Assembly: GCA_016720745.1 (NCBI GenBank)
Contig: JADKKA010000007.1
Location: forward strand, 1 to 64,000
Length of the DNA stretch: 64,000 nucleotides
DNA from: Chitinophagaceae bacterium
Lineage (GTDB): Bacteria; Bacteroidota; Bacteroidia; Chitinophagales; Chitinophagaceae
Direction: 5' to 3'
A program made the translations under genes and the position numbers. This document shows positions 1-10,845 of this stretch, in pieces (position 1 is the first letter of the stretch; every line of letters starts with the position of its first letter). The notes under the pieces were generated by a model, which saw only the letters and a list, made by a program, of their open reading frames with translations, had not been told where the DNA came from and did no database searches.

Positions 1-1506
1 ATCCAGGTGAAACAAACGGATGCTGGTGGGTATTTGATTACCCCCAGCTTCTTTCCAGCCAACCACCTAAGGAAGAAATCAGCAGGCCAGGTTCGTTTAA
101 ACTGGAAGCACCAGGAGAATGAATTCCTGGATTATAATAATCAATACCTGATTCCACCAGCAATCGACCCGCGGACCCAAAATAGCAGTGGCCGATTGAA
201 TGGTGACGGTTTAGATGATTTTTATCTCTGTGCTGCTGCAGGACAGAGCGGACAACTCATGATTCAAAACAGCAGCGGCGGATTTCAAACAGATAGCATT
301 CCTTTTAACAAGGCCAAGAGCCAGTGAAGAAGTGGATGCCATTTTTATTGATGCGAACAAAGATGGATTCCCCGATCTCTATGTAGCCAGTGGTGGTAAT
401 GAGTGGGCCAATGGTGATAGTCTGCTATCTGATCACTTTATCTCAATAACGGGAAGGGTAAATTCACCGTACATAATGAACTGATACCGCTCCTGCTTAA
501 AATTAATCCTGTATCAGCACAGCTGATATTGATAAAGACGGTGATGCCGATCTTTTGTAGGCGTACTGGCAGATGCCACACAACAGGGAGCCCCAAAGTT
601 CCTATCTGTTGCTGAATGAGGGTAGTGGTAGTTTTAAATTAGCACCTCCGGTATCTGGAGGCCGGATAGCCTTGGTATCGTTACCAGTGCCGTATTTACA
701 GATATCAATAATGACAGCTGGCCCGACCTCGTACTGGCCGGTGAGTGGATGCCGTTGACTGTCTTCATTAATAATAAGGCAGTTTTGCCAGTCACCCTGT
801 GGATGGCAGTACCGGTCTGTAGCAAAGTCTGTATCCCGCCGATGTGAATGGAGATGGATTCGTCGATATCCTGGCCGGGAACTGGGGACATAATAACAAA
901 TTTGTTGCGGGTAAGAACGGGCCGCTGAAGTTATATGTGAAGGACTTTGATAAAAACGGTTCTACAGAACAGGTCATGGCTTATACGATTGATGGAAAGG
1001 AGTATACCTTCCTGGCCAAGGATGAACTGGAACGTTCTTTGCCGGTATTAAAGAAAGCCTACCTGAATTATAGTGATGTGGCAGGAAAGACCGTGAGTTA
1101 TATGTTTTATGATCTGTTCAATAATTATCGTGAACTCAAAGCAGAGCAGCTGGGGTCCTCCTGTTTTATCAATGACGGAAAGGGAAATTTTGTGCGTACC
1201 AGTCTTCCTGCTCAACTGCAAATGGCACCTTTGATGAGTTTTGCATCAATGCCGGGGAACAACCTGCAATTTGTCACCGGTGGAAACTTTTATGGCGTGG
1301 TACCTTATGAAGGAAGATATGATGCGCAGCCAATCAGCATCTTCAGGTATGATGCAAAGGATAAGCATATGCAGTTCCTGCAACCGGTAACTGGGAATGA
1401 TGCAGAAGTAAGGGATTTGAAATGGTACAGAGGCCCTGCTGGTGAATACCGATTACTGGTGGCTGCTAATAATGGCCCCCTGCGATTATATCGACAAAAG
1501 AATTGA
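1..1506 (+). pseudogene. FG-GAP/VCBS repeat protein (UnbV/ASPIC-like), 3' part, multiply frameshifted
   Basis: The window opens inside this gene. Translation pieces in changing frames give calcium-binding-like FG-GAP/VCBS motifs: NGDGLDDFYLC near 200, DANKDGFPDLYVASGG near 350, DIDKDGDADLF near 535 and NGDGFVDILAGNWG near 850. Such repeats form extracellular beta-propellers and are common in Bacteroidota proteins encoded beside SusC/SusD loci. At least eight single-base frame changes are needed to read through 1-830 (for example near 156, 196, 318, 440 and 550), while 844-1506 is one clean frame ending at TGA. The reading frame carries no catalytic motif that I recognise. The density of indels at the very edge suggests poor consensus sequence as much as true decay. 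The gene ends 12 bases before the first GH30 gene. Confidence 0.7.
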
Positions 1507-1518
1507 TAAACTGAATCA

Positions 1519-2970
1519 ATGAATATGAAGAGAATGAATAGTTCGTTTATTTTACTGGCAGCAATATTTACCGTGCTCACCGGCGGGGATTGTTCTAAAA
1601 AAGGCAGCCCCGATCCAACGCCTAATCCCAACCCTGTGCCTGCCAGCAATGACGTGGAAATGTGGCTGACCAAAGCTGATCAGTCTGCCTTATTACAAAA
1701 ACAATCGACAGTCCTCTCATTCGGCACTACACCCAATGTGTTCGCCAACATTGAAGTGGACTCTGCCACCAGCTATCAGTCAGTGGATGGTTTTGGTTAC
1801 ACCCTTACCGGCAGCAGTGCTTACCTGATCAATCGGATGGGGACCAATGAAAAAACAGCATTGCTCAACGAAATATTTGGTACTGGCAGCGGATCAATTG
1901 GGGTGAGTTATATCAGGGTCAGCATCGGCGCTTCCGACCTTAGTCCTTCTGTATTCAGTTATAATGATATGCCTGCCGGACAAACTGATCCCACCCTGGC
2001 CAATTTCAGTTTGTCGCAGGATCTTACTGATCTGGTGCCGGTTTTACAACAGGTACTGACCATCAATCCATCTATTAAAATCATGGGCTCACCCTGGAGC
2101 CCGCCGGTATGGATGAAGACCAATGGCAACAGTATGGGTGGTAGTTTACAGACGCAGTATTATGCTGTATACGCACAATACCTGGTCAAGTATATCCAGC
2201 AGATGCAGGCAAGAAGCATTCCGATTCATGCCATCACCATACAGAATGAACCGGAACACGGTGGCAATAACCCCAGTATGCTGATGACTGCTGCAGAACA
2301 AACTAATTTTATTAAAAAATCATTTGGGTCCTGCTTTTCAGACAGCCGGTATCAGTACAAAATTATTGTATGGGATCATAACTGTGATAATCCCAATTAT
2401 CCGATCACGGTGATGAATGATCCTGCTGCAAAAATTATGTGGATGGAGCCGCTTTTCCATCTCTATGCGGGTGATGGAGTGCCCTTTCAACGGTACACAA
2501 TGCCCATCCCGACCGCAACCTCTATTTTACAGAACAATGGACCGGTGCCAATGGAAGTTTTGATGGCGATCTCAAATGGCATCTGAAAAACGTAGTGGTA
2601 GGTTCCATGCGCAACTGGAGCCGGATTGCCCTGGAATGGAACCTGGCCAATGACCCATCCTATGGACCACATACGCCGGGTGGATGTACGGAATGTAAGG
2701 GGGCGATAACTATCAGCGGTTCAAATTTCAGCAGGAATGTTGGTTATTATATTATTGCTCATGCTTCGAAATTTGTTCCTGCCGGGTCTGTTAGAATTGC
2801 CAGTACAGAGGCGGCAGGTTTGGCAACTGTTGCATTCAAAACCCCGGCCGGAAAAAAAAGTACTACTGGTGGTCAACGAAGGAACTGCACAGGGTTTTAA
2901 TATTAAGTACAAGGGTAAATGGGTCTTTACTTCTATGCCGGCTGGAGCCGCAGCCACGTTTACCTGGTAA
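1519..2970 (+). pseudogene. GH30 family glucanase (probable endo-beta-1,6-glucanase), two frameshifts
   Basis: The product is a secreted GH30 (glucosylceramidase-clan) TIM-barrel hydrolase. An N-terminal hydrophobic signal runs into LTGGDC, a poor lipobox because Asp precedes the Cys. Family landmarks are DGFGYTLTGSSA, SPWSPPVWMK, the acid/base Glu in IQNEPE (about residue 240) and, after a frame change, the nucleophile Glu in FTEQW near 2530. The C-terminal beta-sandwich ends near VFTSMPAGAAATFTW. Frame changes are needed near 2480 and within an A8 run at 2852-2859, so the annotated frame alone stops at 2586. Bacteroidota GH30 subfamily 3 enzymes beside SusC/SusD and GH3 genes are endo-beta-1,6-glucanases; assigning that specificity here is inference. 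A second GH30 follows 17 bases downstream. Confidence 0.8.
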
Positions 2971-2987
2971 CGATTTAAAAAATACGT

Positions 2988-4456
2988 ATGAAAAGAACAG
3001 GCTTTCTGCTGGCAGCAGTTGTTATGCTGTCCTGTACAGCAAAAAAAGAAAAAGCATCCGGTACTGCTGATGCTCCATCCGCATTTTCAACAGATGGTAA
3101 AAAAGTGCTGGTCTACAGTACAGCCGACAGCTCGGCTTACCGGTTGAGCCTGACCGATACGGTGGAGTTCAAAGAAATGGGACAACCACTGGAAACACAG
3201 ATTTGTGTATTTGTAGATCCGGGTAAGACTTTTCAAACCTATTTTGGCATGGGTGCTGCCATGACCGATGCGTCTGCCGAAACTTTTTATAAACTTCCGA
3301 AAGAGAAGCAACAGGAACTACTCAAAGCCTATTTCGATAAAACGAACGGCATTGGCTACACTGTTGCCCGGACTAATATCAATAGCTGTGATTTCAGCAG
3401 TGATATGTACACGTATGTAAAGGATGGGGATACCAGTTTACAAAGCTTCAATATTGAACACGATAAAAAATACAAACTCCCCTTTATTAAGGAAGCCATG
3501 CAGGCCGCCGGTGGTCAGCTGAATCTTTTGCCAGTCCCTGGAGCCCGCCGGCCTGGATGAAAGACAACAATGATATGTTACAGGGTGGAAAGCTGAAGAC
3601 AGATTTTTATAACAGCTGGGCGCTTTACTATACCAAATTCATTAAGGCTTATGAAAAAGAAGGTGTACCGGTATGGGGTATTTCGGTGCAGAATGAACCC
3701 ATGGCCAAACAACGCTGGGAAAGCTGTATCTACACCGCGGAAGAAGAAAGAGATTTTTTAAAAAATGCACTGGGCCCTACCATGCAAAAAGAAGGGCTGA
3801 AAGATAAAAAGATCATTGTATGGGATCATAACCGCGACCTGATTTACCAGCGGGCGCAAACTTATTTTAATGATCCGGAGGCGGCAAAATATATCTGGGG
3901 ATTGGGTTTCCACTGGTATGAAGACTGGAGCGGTGGCACCCCGATGTATGAGAACCTGCGCCGGGTATATGAGGCTTTTCCTGATAAGCATATCTTCTTT
4001 ACGGAAGGTTGTGCAGAAAGTTTCAATGCCACCCGCTATAATGCCTGGGCCCTGGGAGAAGAATATGGCCGGAGCCTGATCAATGATTATAATAACGGAA
4101 TGGTGGGGTTTACGGACTGGAATATTCTGCTCGATGAAACCGGAGGCCCGAACCATGTACAGAATTTTTGTTTCGCTCCGGTGCATGGGGATACCAAAAC
4201 AGGTCAGTTGATTTATACCAATGCCTACTACTATCTCGGACATTTTTCAAAATTCATCCAGCCCGGTGCTAAAAGAATTGCAGCTACTGCCAGTCGCAGC
4301 CAGTTGCTCACAACTGCCTTCCGGAATGAAGATGGAAAAACTGTGGTGGTCGTGATGAATCAGGGAAATGCAGCTACTCCATATTATCTATGGATCAACG
4401 GAAAAGCTGCTGAGATCAATGCAATGCCACATTCTATCGCCACCCTGGTATTTTAA
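2988..4456 (+). pseudogene. GH30 family glucanase lipoprotein, one frameshift
   Basis: This is a second GH30 hydrolase, a paralogue of the preceding gene. It starts with a lipoprotein signal (VVMLSC then charged residues), implying an outer-membrane or surface location. Landmarks are TYFGMGAAMTDASAETF, SPWSPPAWMK, the acid/base Glu in VQNEP near 3690 and the nucleophile Glu in FFTEGCAES near 4000, followed by the C-terminal beta-sandwich. The frame breaks near 3527, where CTTTTGCC appears to lack one T: reading CTTTTTGCC restores LNLFASPWSPP. That points to a single-base deletion in a homopolymer. Apart from that, the length (about 490 residues) and both catalytic Glu are normal for GH30. It is probably co-transcribed with the flanking genes (17- and 8-base gaps). 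Confidence 0.85.
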
Positions 4457-4464
4457 AACAAGAA

Positions 4465-6153
4465 ATGCGTACACACTTTATTTCATATAGCGTAGTATTG
4501 AGTCTTTTGTTAGCTACAGCCGGTTGTGGTAAAAAAGACAGACCTCCTGCTCCGGTACCCGGGCCGCCTACCGGATTGGTGCTGCTGAGTGCAAAACTGG
4601 ATAATACAGCGGCATTGGCGGTCAGCAGCAATTACAATATCAAACCGGGAGTTATTTTCAGGCTCAGTTTTAATAATGCAGTGGATCGTGCAACAGTAGG
4701 TGCTTCGGTTTCAATAAAAGAAAATGGCTCTTCAATTGTACCTGTTGACCTGGCTTATGAAAATGGTGACAGCACCGTGGCGATCCGGCCACTGGCCCCT
4801 TTGAAATACCTCACCCGTTATGTAGCCGCAACCGGTAATAGTGTAAAAACGGTAAAGGGTGGGGCGCTGGTGCTTGCTTCATCTTACACATTTATTACTC
4901 AAATAGATTCAACTGATAAATTTCCTGTAGTCAGTGACAATGCCTTGCTGGATTTGGTACAGCAACAAACCTTTAAATATTTCTGGGACTATGGTCATCC
5001 GGTAAGCGGACTGGCAAGAGAAAGAAGTAATGCAGGTGCGGAAACAGTAACCTCCGGCGGATCGGGTTTTGGTATTATGTCGATACCGGTGGCCATCAGT
5101 CGTGGATTTATTTCCAGGGCGGCAGGTTTAACAAGGATGCAGACCATCGTGGGCTTCTTAAAAAACACCGCCCAGAAATTTCATGGTGCATTTCCACACT
5201 GGCTCAATGGAACCACGGGTGTCGTGATTCCCTTCAGCAGCAAAGATGATGGTGCCGACCTGGTAGAAACTTCTTACCTGGTTGCGGGTTTGCTCACGGC
5301 AAGACAATATTTCAATGGGGCCGATGTGGCAGAAACCAATCTGCGCAACGATATCAATACGATCTGGAACGGGGTGGAATGGAGCTGGTTCCGGAAAAGC
5401 AATGAGAATGTATTGTACTGGCACTGGAGTCCCGTAAACAACTGGGACATGAATCACAAAATCCAGGGCTGGAACGAATGCCTGATCACTTATATCATGG
5501 CAGCTTCTTCCACCAGCTTTGGGATCCCGCAGGCTGTTTACCGGGAAGGCTTTGCGCGCAACGGCGCCATGCAGAACGGGAACACTTATTTCGGTTATCC
5601 ATTACCGTTAGGATCTGCCAATGGCGGCCCGCTGTTTTTTGCGCATTATTCTTTTATGGGCATCAATCCCAACGGACTGAGTGATATCTATGCGAATTAC
5701 CAGACACAAGTGACCAATCATACCAAAATCAATTACGAATATTGCCGGGCTAACCCCAGAGGGTACTTCGGGTACAGTACTGCCTGCTGGGGTTTAACGG
5801 CCAGCGATGTGCCGGCCGGATATAATGCCAATGAACCCAATAATGACCTGGGGGTCATTTCTCCAACCGCAGCTTTGTCTTCCTTTCCGTATACTCCCAC
5901 CGAAAGCATGAATGCCCTTCGTTTCTTTTACTATAAACTGGGAGATAAAATCTGGAGCCAGTATGGGTTTACCGATGCATTTTCCCTGCAGGAATTGTGG
6001 TTTGCCGGCTCTCACCTGGCCATTGACCAGGGTCCCATTGTTGTAATGATTGAAAATTACCGGAGCGGACTGATCTGGAATCTGCTGACCAGTTGTCCGG
6101 AAATAAAAAATGGAATGAAAAATGTGCTGGGCTTTACAGCACCTTATTTATAA
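4465..6153 (+). CDS. GH144-type (PF10091) glucanase lipoprotein with N-terminal Ig-like domain
   Basis: A 562-residue lipoprotein (LATAGC box at about residue 20). Residues about 35-150 look like a bacterial Ig-like (Big_5) domain; about 160-560 match the PF10091 'putative glucoamylase' fold, the core of GH144. Visible marks are LVQQQTFKYFWDYGHPVSGLAR, VTSGGSGFGIMSI, HWLNGTTG, DLVETSYLVAGLL, WHWSPVNNW and PTAALSSFPYTP. The first characterised GH144 enzyme, from Chitinophaga, is an endo-beta-1,2-glucanase, so cleavage of beta-1,2-glucan is the best guess; PF10091 members of other specificity remain possible. The next gene encodes a close paralogue without the Ig domain. The start has a lipoprotein signal immediately behind it and lies 8 bases after the GH30 stop. 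Confidence 0.87.
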   Translation: MRTHFISYSVVLSLLLATAGCGKKDRPPAPVPGPPTGLVLLSAKLDNTAALAVSSNYNIKPGVIFRLSFNNAVDRATVGASVSIKENGSSIVPVDLAYENGDSTVAIRPLAPLKYLTRYVAATGNSVKTVKGGALVLASSYTFITQIDSTDKFPVVSDNALLDLVQQQTFKYFWDYGHPVSGLARERSNAGAETVTSGGSGFGIMSIPVAISRGFISRAAGLTRMQTIVGFLKNTAQKFHGAFPHWLNGTTGVVIPFSSKDDGADLVETSYLVAGLLTARQYFNGADVAETNLRNDINTIWNGVEWSWFRKSNENVLYWHWSPVNNWDMNHKIQGWNECLITYIMAASSTSFGIPQAVYREGFARNGAMQNGNTYFGYPLPLGSANGGPLFFAHYSFMGINPNGLSDIYANYQTQVTNHTKINYEYCRANPRGYFGYSTACWGLTASDVPAGYNANEPNNDLGVISPTAALSSFPYTPTESMNALRFFYYKLGDKIWSQYGFTDAFSLQELWFAGSHLAIDQGPIVVMIENYRSGLIWNLLTSCPEIKNGMKNVLGFTAPYL

Positions 6154-6161
6154 AAAAACTG

Positions 6162-7535
6162 ATGATGGTTAAAAAGGGCTTACTACTGCTATCGATTGCT
6201 GCATTGGCAGCCTGTAGCGGAAACAGGCAAACGGCAGCACAGAATAACGGCACAATTGCTGCAGCAGACAGTGCACTGTTTCGATTGGTACAGCAACAAA
6301 GTTTTCAATACTTCTGGGATGGAGCCGAACCAGTCAGTGGTTTAGGTCGTGAACGATTTCATGTAGACGGAAATTATCCCGCAAACGATAAAAATGTGGT
6401 GACCAGCGGAGGAGCAGGCTTTGGGGTAATGGCCATCCTCGTAGCTATTGAACGCGGATTTGTTACCAGAGAAGCTGGCAGAAAACAACTGGAAAAAATC
6501 GTTCATTTCCTGGAAACTGCAGATCGCTTTCATGGAGCCTGGCCTCATTGGTGGAACGGCGAAACCGGGAAAGTAAAACCCTTTGGAAGAAAAGATAATG
6601 GGGGCGACCTGGTAGAAACTTCCTACATGATCCAGGGACTGCTTTGCGTCCGGCAATATTTTCAAAACGGCAGCACTGAAGAAAAGGCATTGGCGGGCCG
6701 GGCTGATCAATTATGGAAAGAAGTGGACTTTAACTGGTACCGCAACGGAAAGAATGTATTGTACTGGCATTGGAGTCCAGAGTACGGATGGGAAATGAAT
6801 TTTCCTGTACGCGGATACAATGAATGTTTGATCATGTATGTACTTGCTGCTTCTTCTCCCACGCATGGCGTACCCGCTGCAGTCTATCATGAAGGTTGGG
6901 CCGATAATGGCAAAATAAAAGACGTCAATAAACCCGATGGCATTGCAGCCAACTACCCTTATAAATTACAAATGAAACACCAGGGAGATGCCTGGAATGG
7001 CGGACCCTTATTCTGGGCGCATTATTCCTATCTCGGTTTGGATCCAAGAGGATTGAAAGACCAGTATGCCGATTACTGGGCAGAAAACCGGAACCAGGCC
7101 CTGATCAATTATCAGTGGTGCGTGGATAATCCGAAAAAATTCAAAGGCTACGGACCGGAAAACTGGGGATTAACATCCAGCTATTCCACCGTTGGTTATG
7201 CAGGTCATGCGCCAACGATGGACAGAGATATCGGCGTGATTTCTCCAACAGCCGCATTATCTTCATTTCCCTATACACCCAAAGAATCAATGGCAGCCAT
7301 GAAACACTGGTACGGGAATTTGAAAGATAAACTCTGGGGCCCTTATGGATTTTATGACGCCTTCAGTGAACAGTCGAACTGGTTCCTGCCGCATTACCTG
7401 GCAATTGACCAGGGTCCCATTGTGGTGATGATGGAAAACTACCGGACCGGCCTGCTCTGGAATTTATTCATGAGCTGCCCGGAAATAAAAAAAGGATTGA
7501 AAAAACTGGGCTTTACCAGCCCGCACCTGAAATAG
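6162..7535 (+). CDS. GH144-type (PF10091) glucanase lipoprotein
   Basis: About 457 residues. The frame is open from 6093, but the ATG pair at 6162/6165 is chosen because it starts a lipoprotein signal (LLLLSIAALAAC) and avoids a 60-base overlap with the preceding gene. The rest is a single PF10091/GH144 domain: LVQQQSFQYFWDGAEPVSGLGR, TSGGAGFGVMAILVA, HWWNGETG, NGGDLVETSYMIQGLL, YWHWSPEYGWEMN, ISPTAALSSFPYTP and AIDQGPIVVMMENYR. It is clearly homologous along its whole length to the upstream gene and probably arose by duplication. Endo- or exo-action on beta-1,2-glucan is inferred from family knowledge; the pair may split endo and exo roles. The gene is 3 bases upstream of the next start, so it is within the operon. 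Confidence 0.88.
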   Translation: MMVKKGLLLLSIAALAACSGNRQTAAQNNGTIAAADSALFRLVQQQSFQYFWDGAEPVSGLGRERFHVDGNYPANDKNVVTSGGAGFGVMAILVAIERGFVTREAGRKQLEKIVHFLETADRFHGAWPHWWNGETGKVKPFGRKDNGGDLVETSYMIQGLLCVRQYFQNGSTEEKALAGRADQLWKEVDFNWYRNGKNVLYWHWSPEYGWEMNFPVRGYNECLIMYVLAASSPTHGVPAAVYHEGWADNGKIKDVNKPDGIAANYPYKLQMKHQGDAWNGGPLFWAHYSYLGLDPRGLKDQYADYWAENRNQALINYQWCVDNPKKFKGYGPENWGLTSSYSTVGYAGHAPTMDRDIGVISPTAALSSFPYTPKESMAAMKHWYGNLKDKLWGPYGFYDAFSEQSNWFLPHYLAIDQGPIVVMMENYRTGLLWNLFMSCPEIKKGLKKLGFTSPHLK

Positions 7536-7538
7536 TGT

Positions 7539-8384
7539 ATGAGAAAATTAGTATTTGGCCTCTTTGGTTTCATGTTATCAGCGGCAGGCTTTGCACAGAC
7601 CGACCTGAAACTGATGTCCTACAATATCCGGCTGGATGTAAAAAGCGATGGTGAAAACTGGTGGGAGGTTCGCAAGGATAAAGTAGCCGGACTGATCAAT
7701 TATTATGAACCCGATTTTGTGGGCCTGCAGGAAGTACTGCACCGGCAATTACTGTATTTGAATGACAGCCTCAAGGGATATGCCTATATCGGTGTAGGAA
7801 GAGATGATGGAAAGGAAGCAGGGGAGTACTCCTGCATTTTTTATAAAAAGGATTTATACACCGTCATCGAGCAATCCACTTTCTGGTTATCGCCCACGCC
7901 TGATCAGCCCTCTAAAGGCTGGGATGCTGCGCTGAACCGGGTTTGTACCTATGGGTTATTCAAAAGCAAAAAGACCAAGGAAATGTTCTGGGTATTTAAT
8001 ACCCATTTTGATCATATGGGGAAACAGGCGCGACTGGAATCGGCCAAACTGATCGTTCAGAAAATCGCGGAAAAGAATTACGGAAAGCATTACCCGGTAT
8101 TCATCACCGGTGATTTCAATTCAAAACCCGAAGAGGATCCTGCACAATACATGATGAGTATAATGCAGAACTGCCGTCAGCTGAGTACATTGGACTACGG
8201 CCCGACCGATACCTGGAATGGATTTAAGTTCGGGGAGAAACCCTCCGGATGTATTGATTATATTTTTACTTCGCATCATAAAGACATTTCTGTTTCCAAA
8301 TTCGCCACCATTACCGATTCTTATGATATGAAATATCCTTCTGATCATTTTCCGGTAATGACCACATTAAGGATTGAAAAATGA
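7539..8384 (+). CDS. Secreted endonuclease/exonuclease/phosphatase (EEP) family hydrolase
   Basis: 281 residues with a signal peptide ending around GFAQ. It has the full EEP metal-hydrolase set: MSYNIRLD (about 27), GLQEVL (about 61, metal Glu), FNTHFDHMG (about 153), ITGDFNSKPE (about 189) and the terminal SDHFPV (about 268, catalytic His). EEP proteins include nucleases, sphingomyelinase-like phosphodiesterases and inositol phosphatases; the secreted, single-domain type is frequent in Bacteroidota glycan loci, where it may remove phosphate-linked groups. Nothing in the sequence fixes the substrate. The stop codon overlaps the following start (ATGA), which suggests translational coupling to the GH43-like gene. 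Confidence 0.85.
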   Translation: MRKLVFGLFGFMLSAAGFAQTDLKLMSYNIRLDVKSDGENWWEVRKDKVAGLINYYEPDFVGLQEVLHRQLLYLNDSLKGYAYIGVGRDDGKEAGEYSCIFYKKDLYTVIEQSTFWLSPTPDQPSKGWDAALNRVCTYGLFKSKKTKEMFWVFNTHFDHMGKQARLESAKLIVQKIAEKNYGKHYPVFITGDFNSKPEEDPAQYMMSIMQNCRQLSTLDYGPTDTWNGFKFGEKPSGCIDYIFTSHHKDISVSKFATITDSYDMKYPSDHFPVMTTLRIEK

Positions 8385-10179
8385 GAAAGATTTTATTTTC
8401 GGTTCTTGGGATTTGGATGGCTTTTGCAGCATTTGCACAGCCCAAAACATACTGTAATCCTATCAATATTGATTATGGCTATACACCGATCCCTAATTTC
8501 TCCGAATGGGGCCGCCACCGGGCTACGGCTGATCCGGTGATCGTGAATTATAAAGGTGATCTGTATTTATTCAGTACCAATCAATGGGGTTACTGGTGGA
8601 GCAGTGATATGAGCCAGTGGAATTTTATATCCAGAAAATTTCTTCGTCCCTGGAATACCAATACCTACGATGAGCTTTGTGCACCGGCGGTAGGAATAGT
8701 GGGAGATACCATGCTGGTCTTTGGCTCCACTTATACCCGCAAGTTTACTTTATGGATGAGTACGAATCCCAAGGCCAATGAATGGAAGCCCCTGGTAGAT
8801 AGTTTTGATATCGGTGGATGGGATCCGGCATTTTTTACCGATGATGATGGTCGGTTTTATATGTACAATGGCAGCAGTAATACTTATCCGGTCTATGGAG
8901 TGGAACTGGACCGTAAAACTTTTCAACCCATCGGCACCCGGATGCCATGTACTTATTTGCCAAGCCCTGGCGATATGGCTGGCAGCGTTTTGGGGAACAT
9001 ATGGATAATACCTTTCTGGATCCTTTCCTGGAAGGGGCCTGGATGACCAAACACAATGGCAAGTATTATTTTCAATACGGAGCACCCGGTACCGAATTCA
9101 GCGGATATGCCGATGGGGTAGTGGTAGGGTCAAAGCCCTTGTTTGATGGCATTGAAACTTTTCCGCAATCTGATCCTTTTAGTTTAAACATGGGTGGCTT
9201 TGCACGCGGGGCCGGACATGGTGCCACATTTACGGATAATAACGGGGACTACTGGCATGTTAGTACCATCATGCTCTCGGTAAAAAATAATTTTGAAAGA
9301 AGGATCGGGATCTGGCCGGCAGGATTTGATAAAGAAGATATGATGTGGTGCAATACTGCTTTTGGCGATTATCCCCATTACCTGCCCCAGCAAAAAACGG
9401 AGGGGCCTGGTAAGGTGAACTGGCATCTCGATGCCATCCGTTGTTTCACCGGCTGGATGCTCTTGAATTATAAAAAGCCAGTACAAGTTTCGTCCACCCT
9501 TGGCATACACTGCTGGCAAATTTTGCAAATGATGAGGATATCAAAACCTATTGGAGTGCCTCAAGCGGTAACGACGGAGAATGGATACAATCGGATCTGG
9601 GCGATCTTTCCAGCGTGAATGCTATTCAAATCAATTATGCCGATCAGGATGTAAGCAGCACGCACCTGGGTAAGATCAATGGCGGGGAGCAATACCATCA
9701 GTACAAACTCTATTATTCAGTAGATGGAAAGAAATGGATATTGCTTGCGGATAAAAGTCAATAACCGAAAAGATGTTCCGCATGAATATGTGGAGCAGAG
9801 CACGCCGGTGCAGGCCAGATTTATTAAACTGGAGAATATTCATATGCCCAGCGGCAAATTTGCTATCAGCGGGTTAAGGGTATTTGGAAAGGGCAGTGGC
9901 GAAAAGCCGGCAGCGGTAAAAACATTCATGGTATTGAGAACCGAAAAAGACAAACGCAGTGCCTGGATCCGCTGGAGCCCGGTGGATAATGCCTATGCTT
10001 ATAATATTTATTATGGCACGGCTCCGGATAAATTATACAATTGCCTGATGGTAATGGATAATACTAAGAATGAATATTGGTTCAAAGCCATGGACCTGAA
10101 AAAAACCTATTACTTTACCATCGAAGCCGTAAATGAGAACGGCGTATCAGCTCCTTTTACAACCCTTAAAGTGGATTAA
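8381..10179 (+). pseudogene. GH43-like glycosidase with discoidin (F5/8C) and fibronectin III-like domains, three frameshifts
   Basis: Pieced together, this is one secreted protein of about 600 residues. It has a signal peptide (AAFAQ) and a GH43-type five-bladed propeller with the base Asp in ATADPVIV (about 50), the second Asp in GWDPAFF (about 147) and the acid Glu in LEGAW near 9030. An F5/8 type C-like domain follows (EDIKTYWSASSGNDGEWIQ onward), then a fibronectin III-like tail (AYAYNIYYGTAPDK). Frame changes are needed near 8975 (GGCTGG probably lacks a T), near 9500 and near 9762. GH43 enzymes usually act on arabinosides, xylosides or galactans, so its place in a beta-glucan operon is odd unless it debranches. 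Whether the breaks are sequencing error or decay cannot be decided here. Confidence 0.78.
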
Positions 10180-10180
10180 G

Positions 10181-10834
10181 ATGAAGCATAAATTATTGGT
10201 ATTCGTTGCCCTGTTTTCTTTCATGTTCTCCATACAGGCACAACCTTTTGCCGGAGAGATAGCTGCATTTAAAAAACTGGATTCCATTTCCATGCCGCCG
10301 AAAAACGCTATCCTGTTTACCGGCAGTTCTTCCTTTCGCTTATGGAAGAACATTGAAAACTATTTTCCACAGCATACCATCATCAACCGGGGCTTTGGAG
10401 GGTCCACCCTGCCGGATATGATCCGGTACGTAAACGATATTATTTATCCTTATGAACCCAAACAGATCCTTATTTACTGTGGTGAAAATGATTTTGCCGC
10501 TGATTCTACTTTGTATCCGGCCCAGGTAGCGGCCCGCTTTGAAGAGTTGTTCAATCTCATCCGCTCGAGGTATAAAAAAGTGCCCATCGCTTATGTGTCC
10601 ATGAAACCCAGTCCTTCGCGCCAGCACCTGATGCCCCGTTACAATGTGGCCAATGTGATGATCCGGAATTTTCTAAAGAAGAAAAAAAGAACAGCCTTTA
10701 TTGATGTATATAAAGCCATGTTGTTGCCGGATGGAAAACCCATGCCGGATATTTTTATCCAGGACAACCTGCACATGAATGAGAAAGGATATGCCATCTG
10801 GCAAAAAATAATAGAACCCTATTTGCTCAAATAA
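10181..10834 (+). CDS. SGNH/GDSL-family esterase-like hydrolase, secreted
   Basis: 217 residues from ATG 10181, one base after the preceding stop. A start at 10133 is possible but would overlap that gene and bury the signal peptide (LLVFVALFSFMFSIQAQ). SGNH blocks are present: block I FTGSSSF with the nucleophile Ser (about 48), the Gly of GFGGST, the Asn of CGENDF, and block V DNLHMNEKGY with the Asp/His pair (about 194). The family removes acyl groups from sugars or lipids. Within this operon a carbohydrate acyl-esterase role is plausible but not shown by sequence. Confidence 0.85.
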   Translation: MKHKLLVFVALFSFMFSIQAQPFAGEIAAFKKLDSISMPPKNAILFTGSSSFRLWKNIENYFPQHTIINRGFGGSTLPDMIRYVNDIIYPYEPKQILIYCGENDFAADSTLYPAQVAARFEELFNLIRSRYKKVPIAYVSMKPSPSRQHLMPRYNVANVMIRNFLKKKKRTAFIDVYKAMLLPDGKPMPDIFIQDNLHMNEKGYAIWQKIIEPYLLK

Positions 10835-10845
10835 TAATTACTGAT

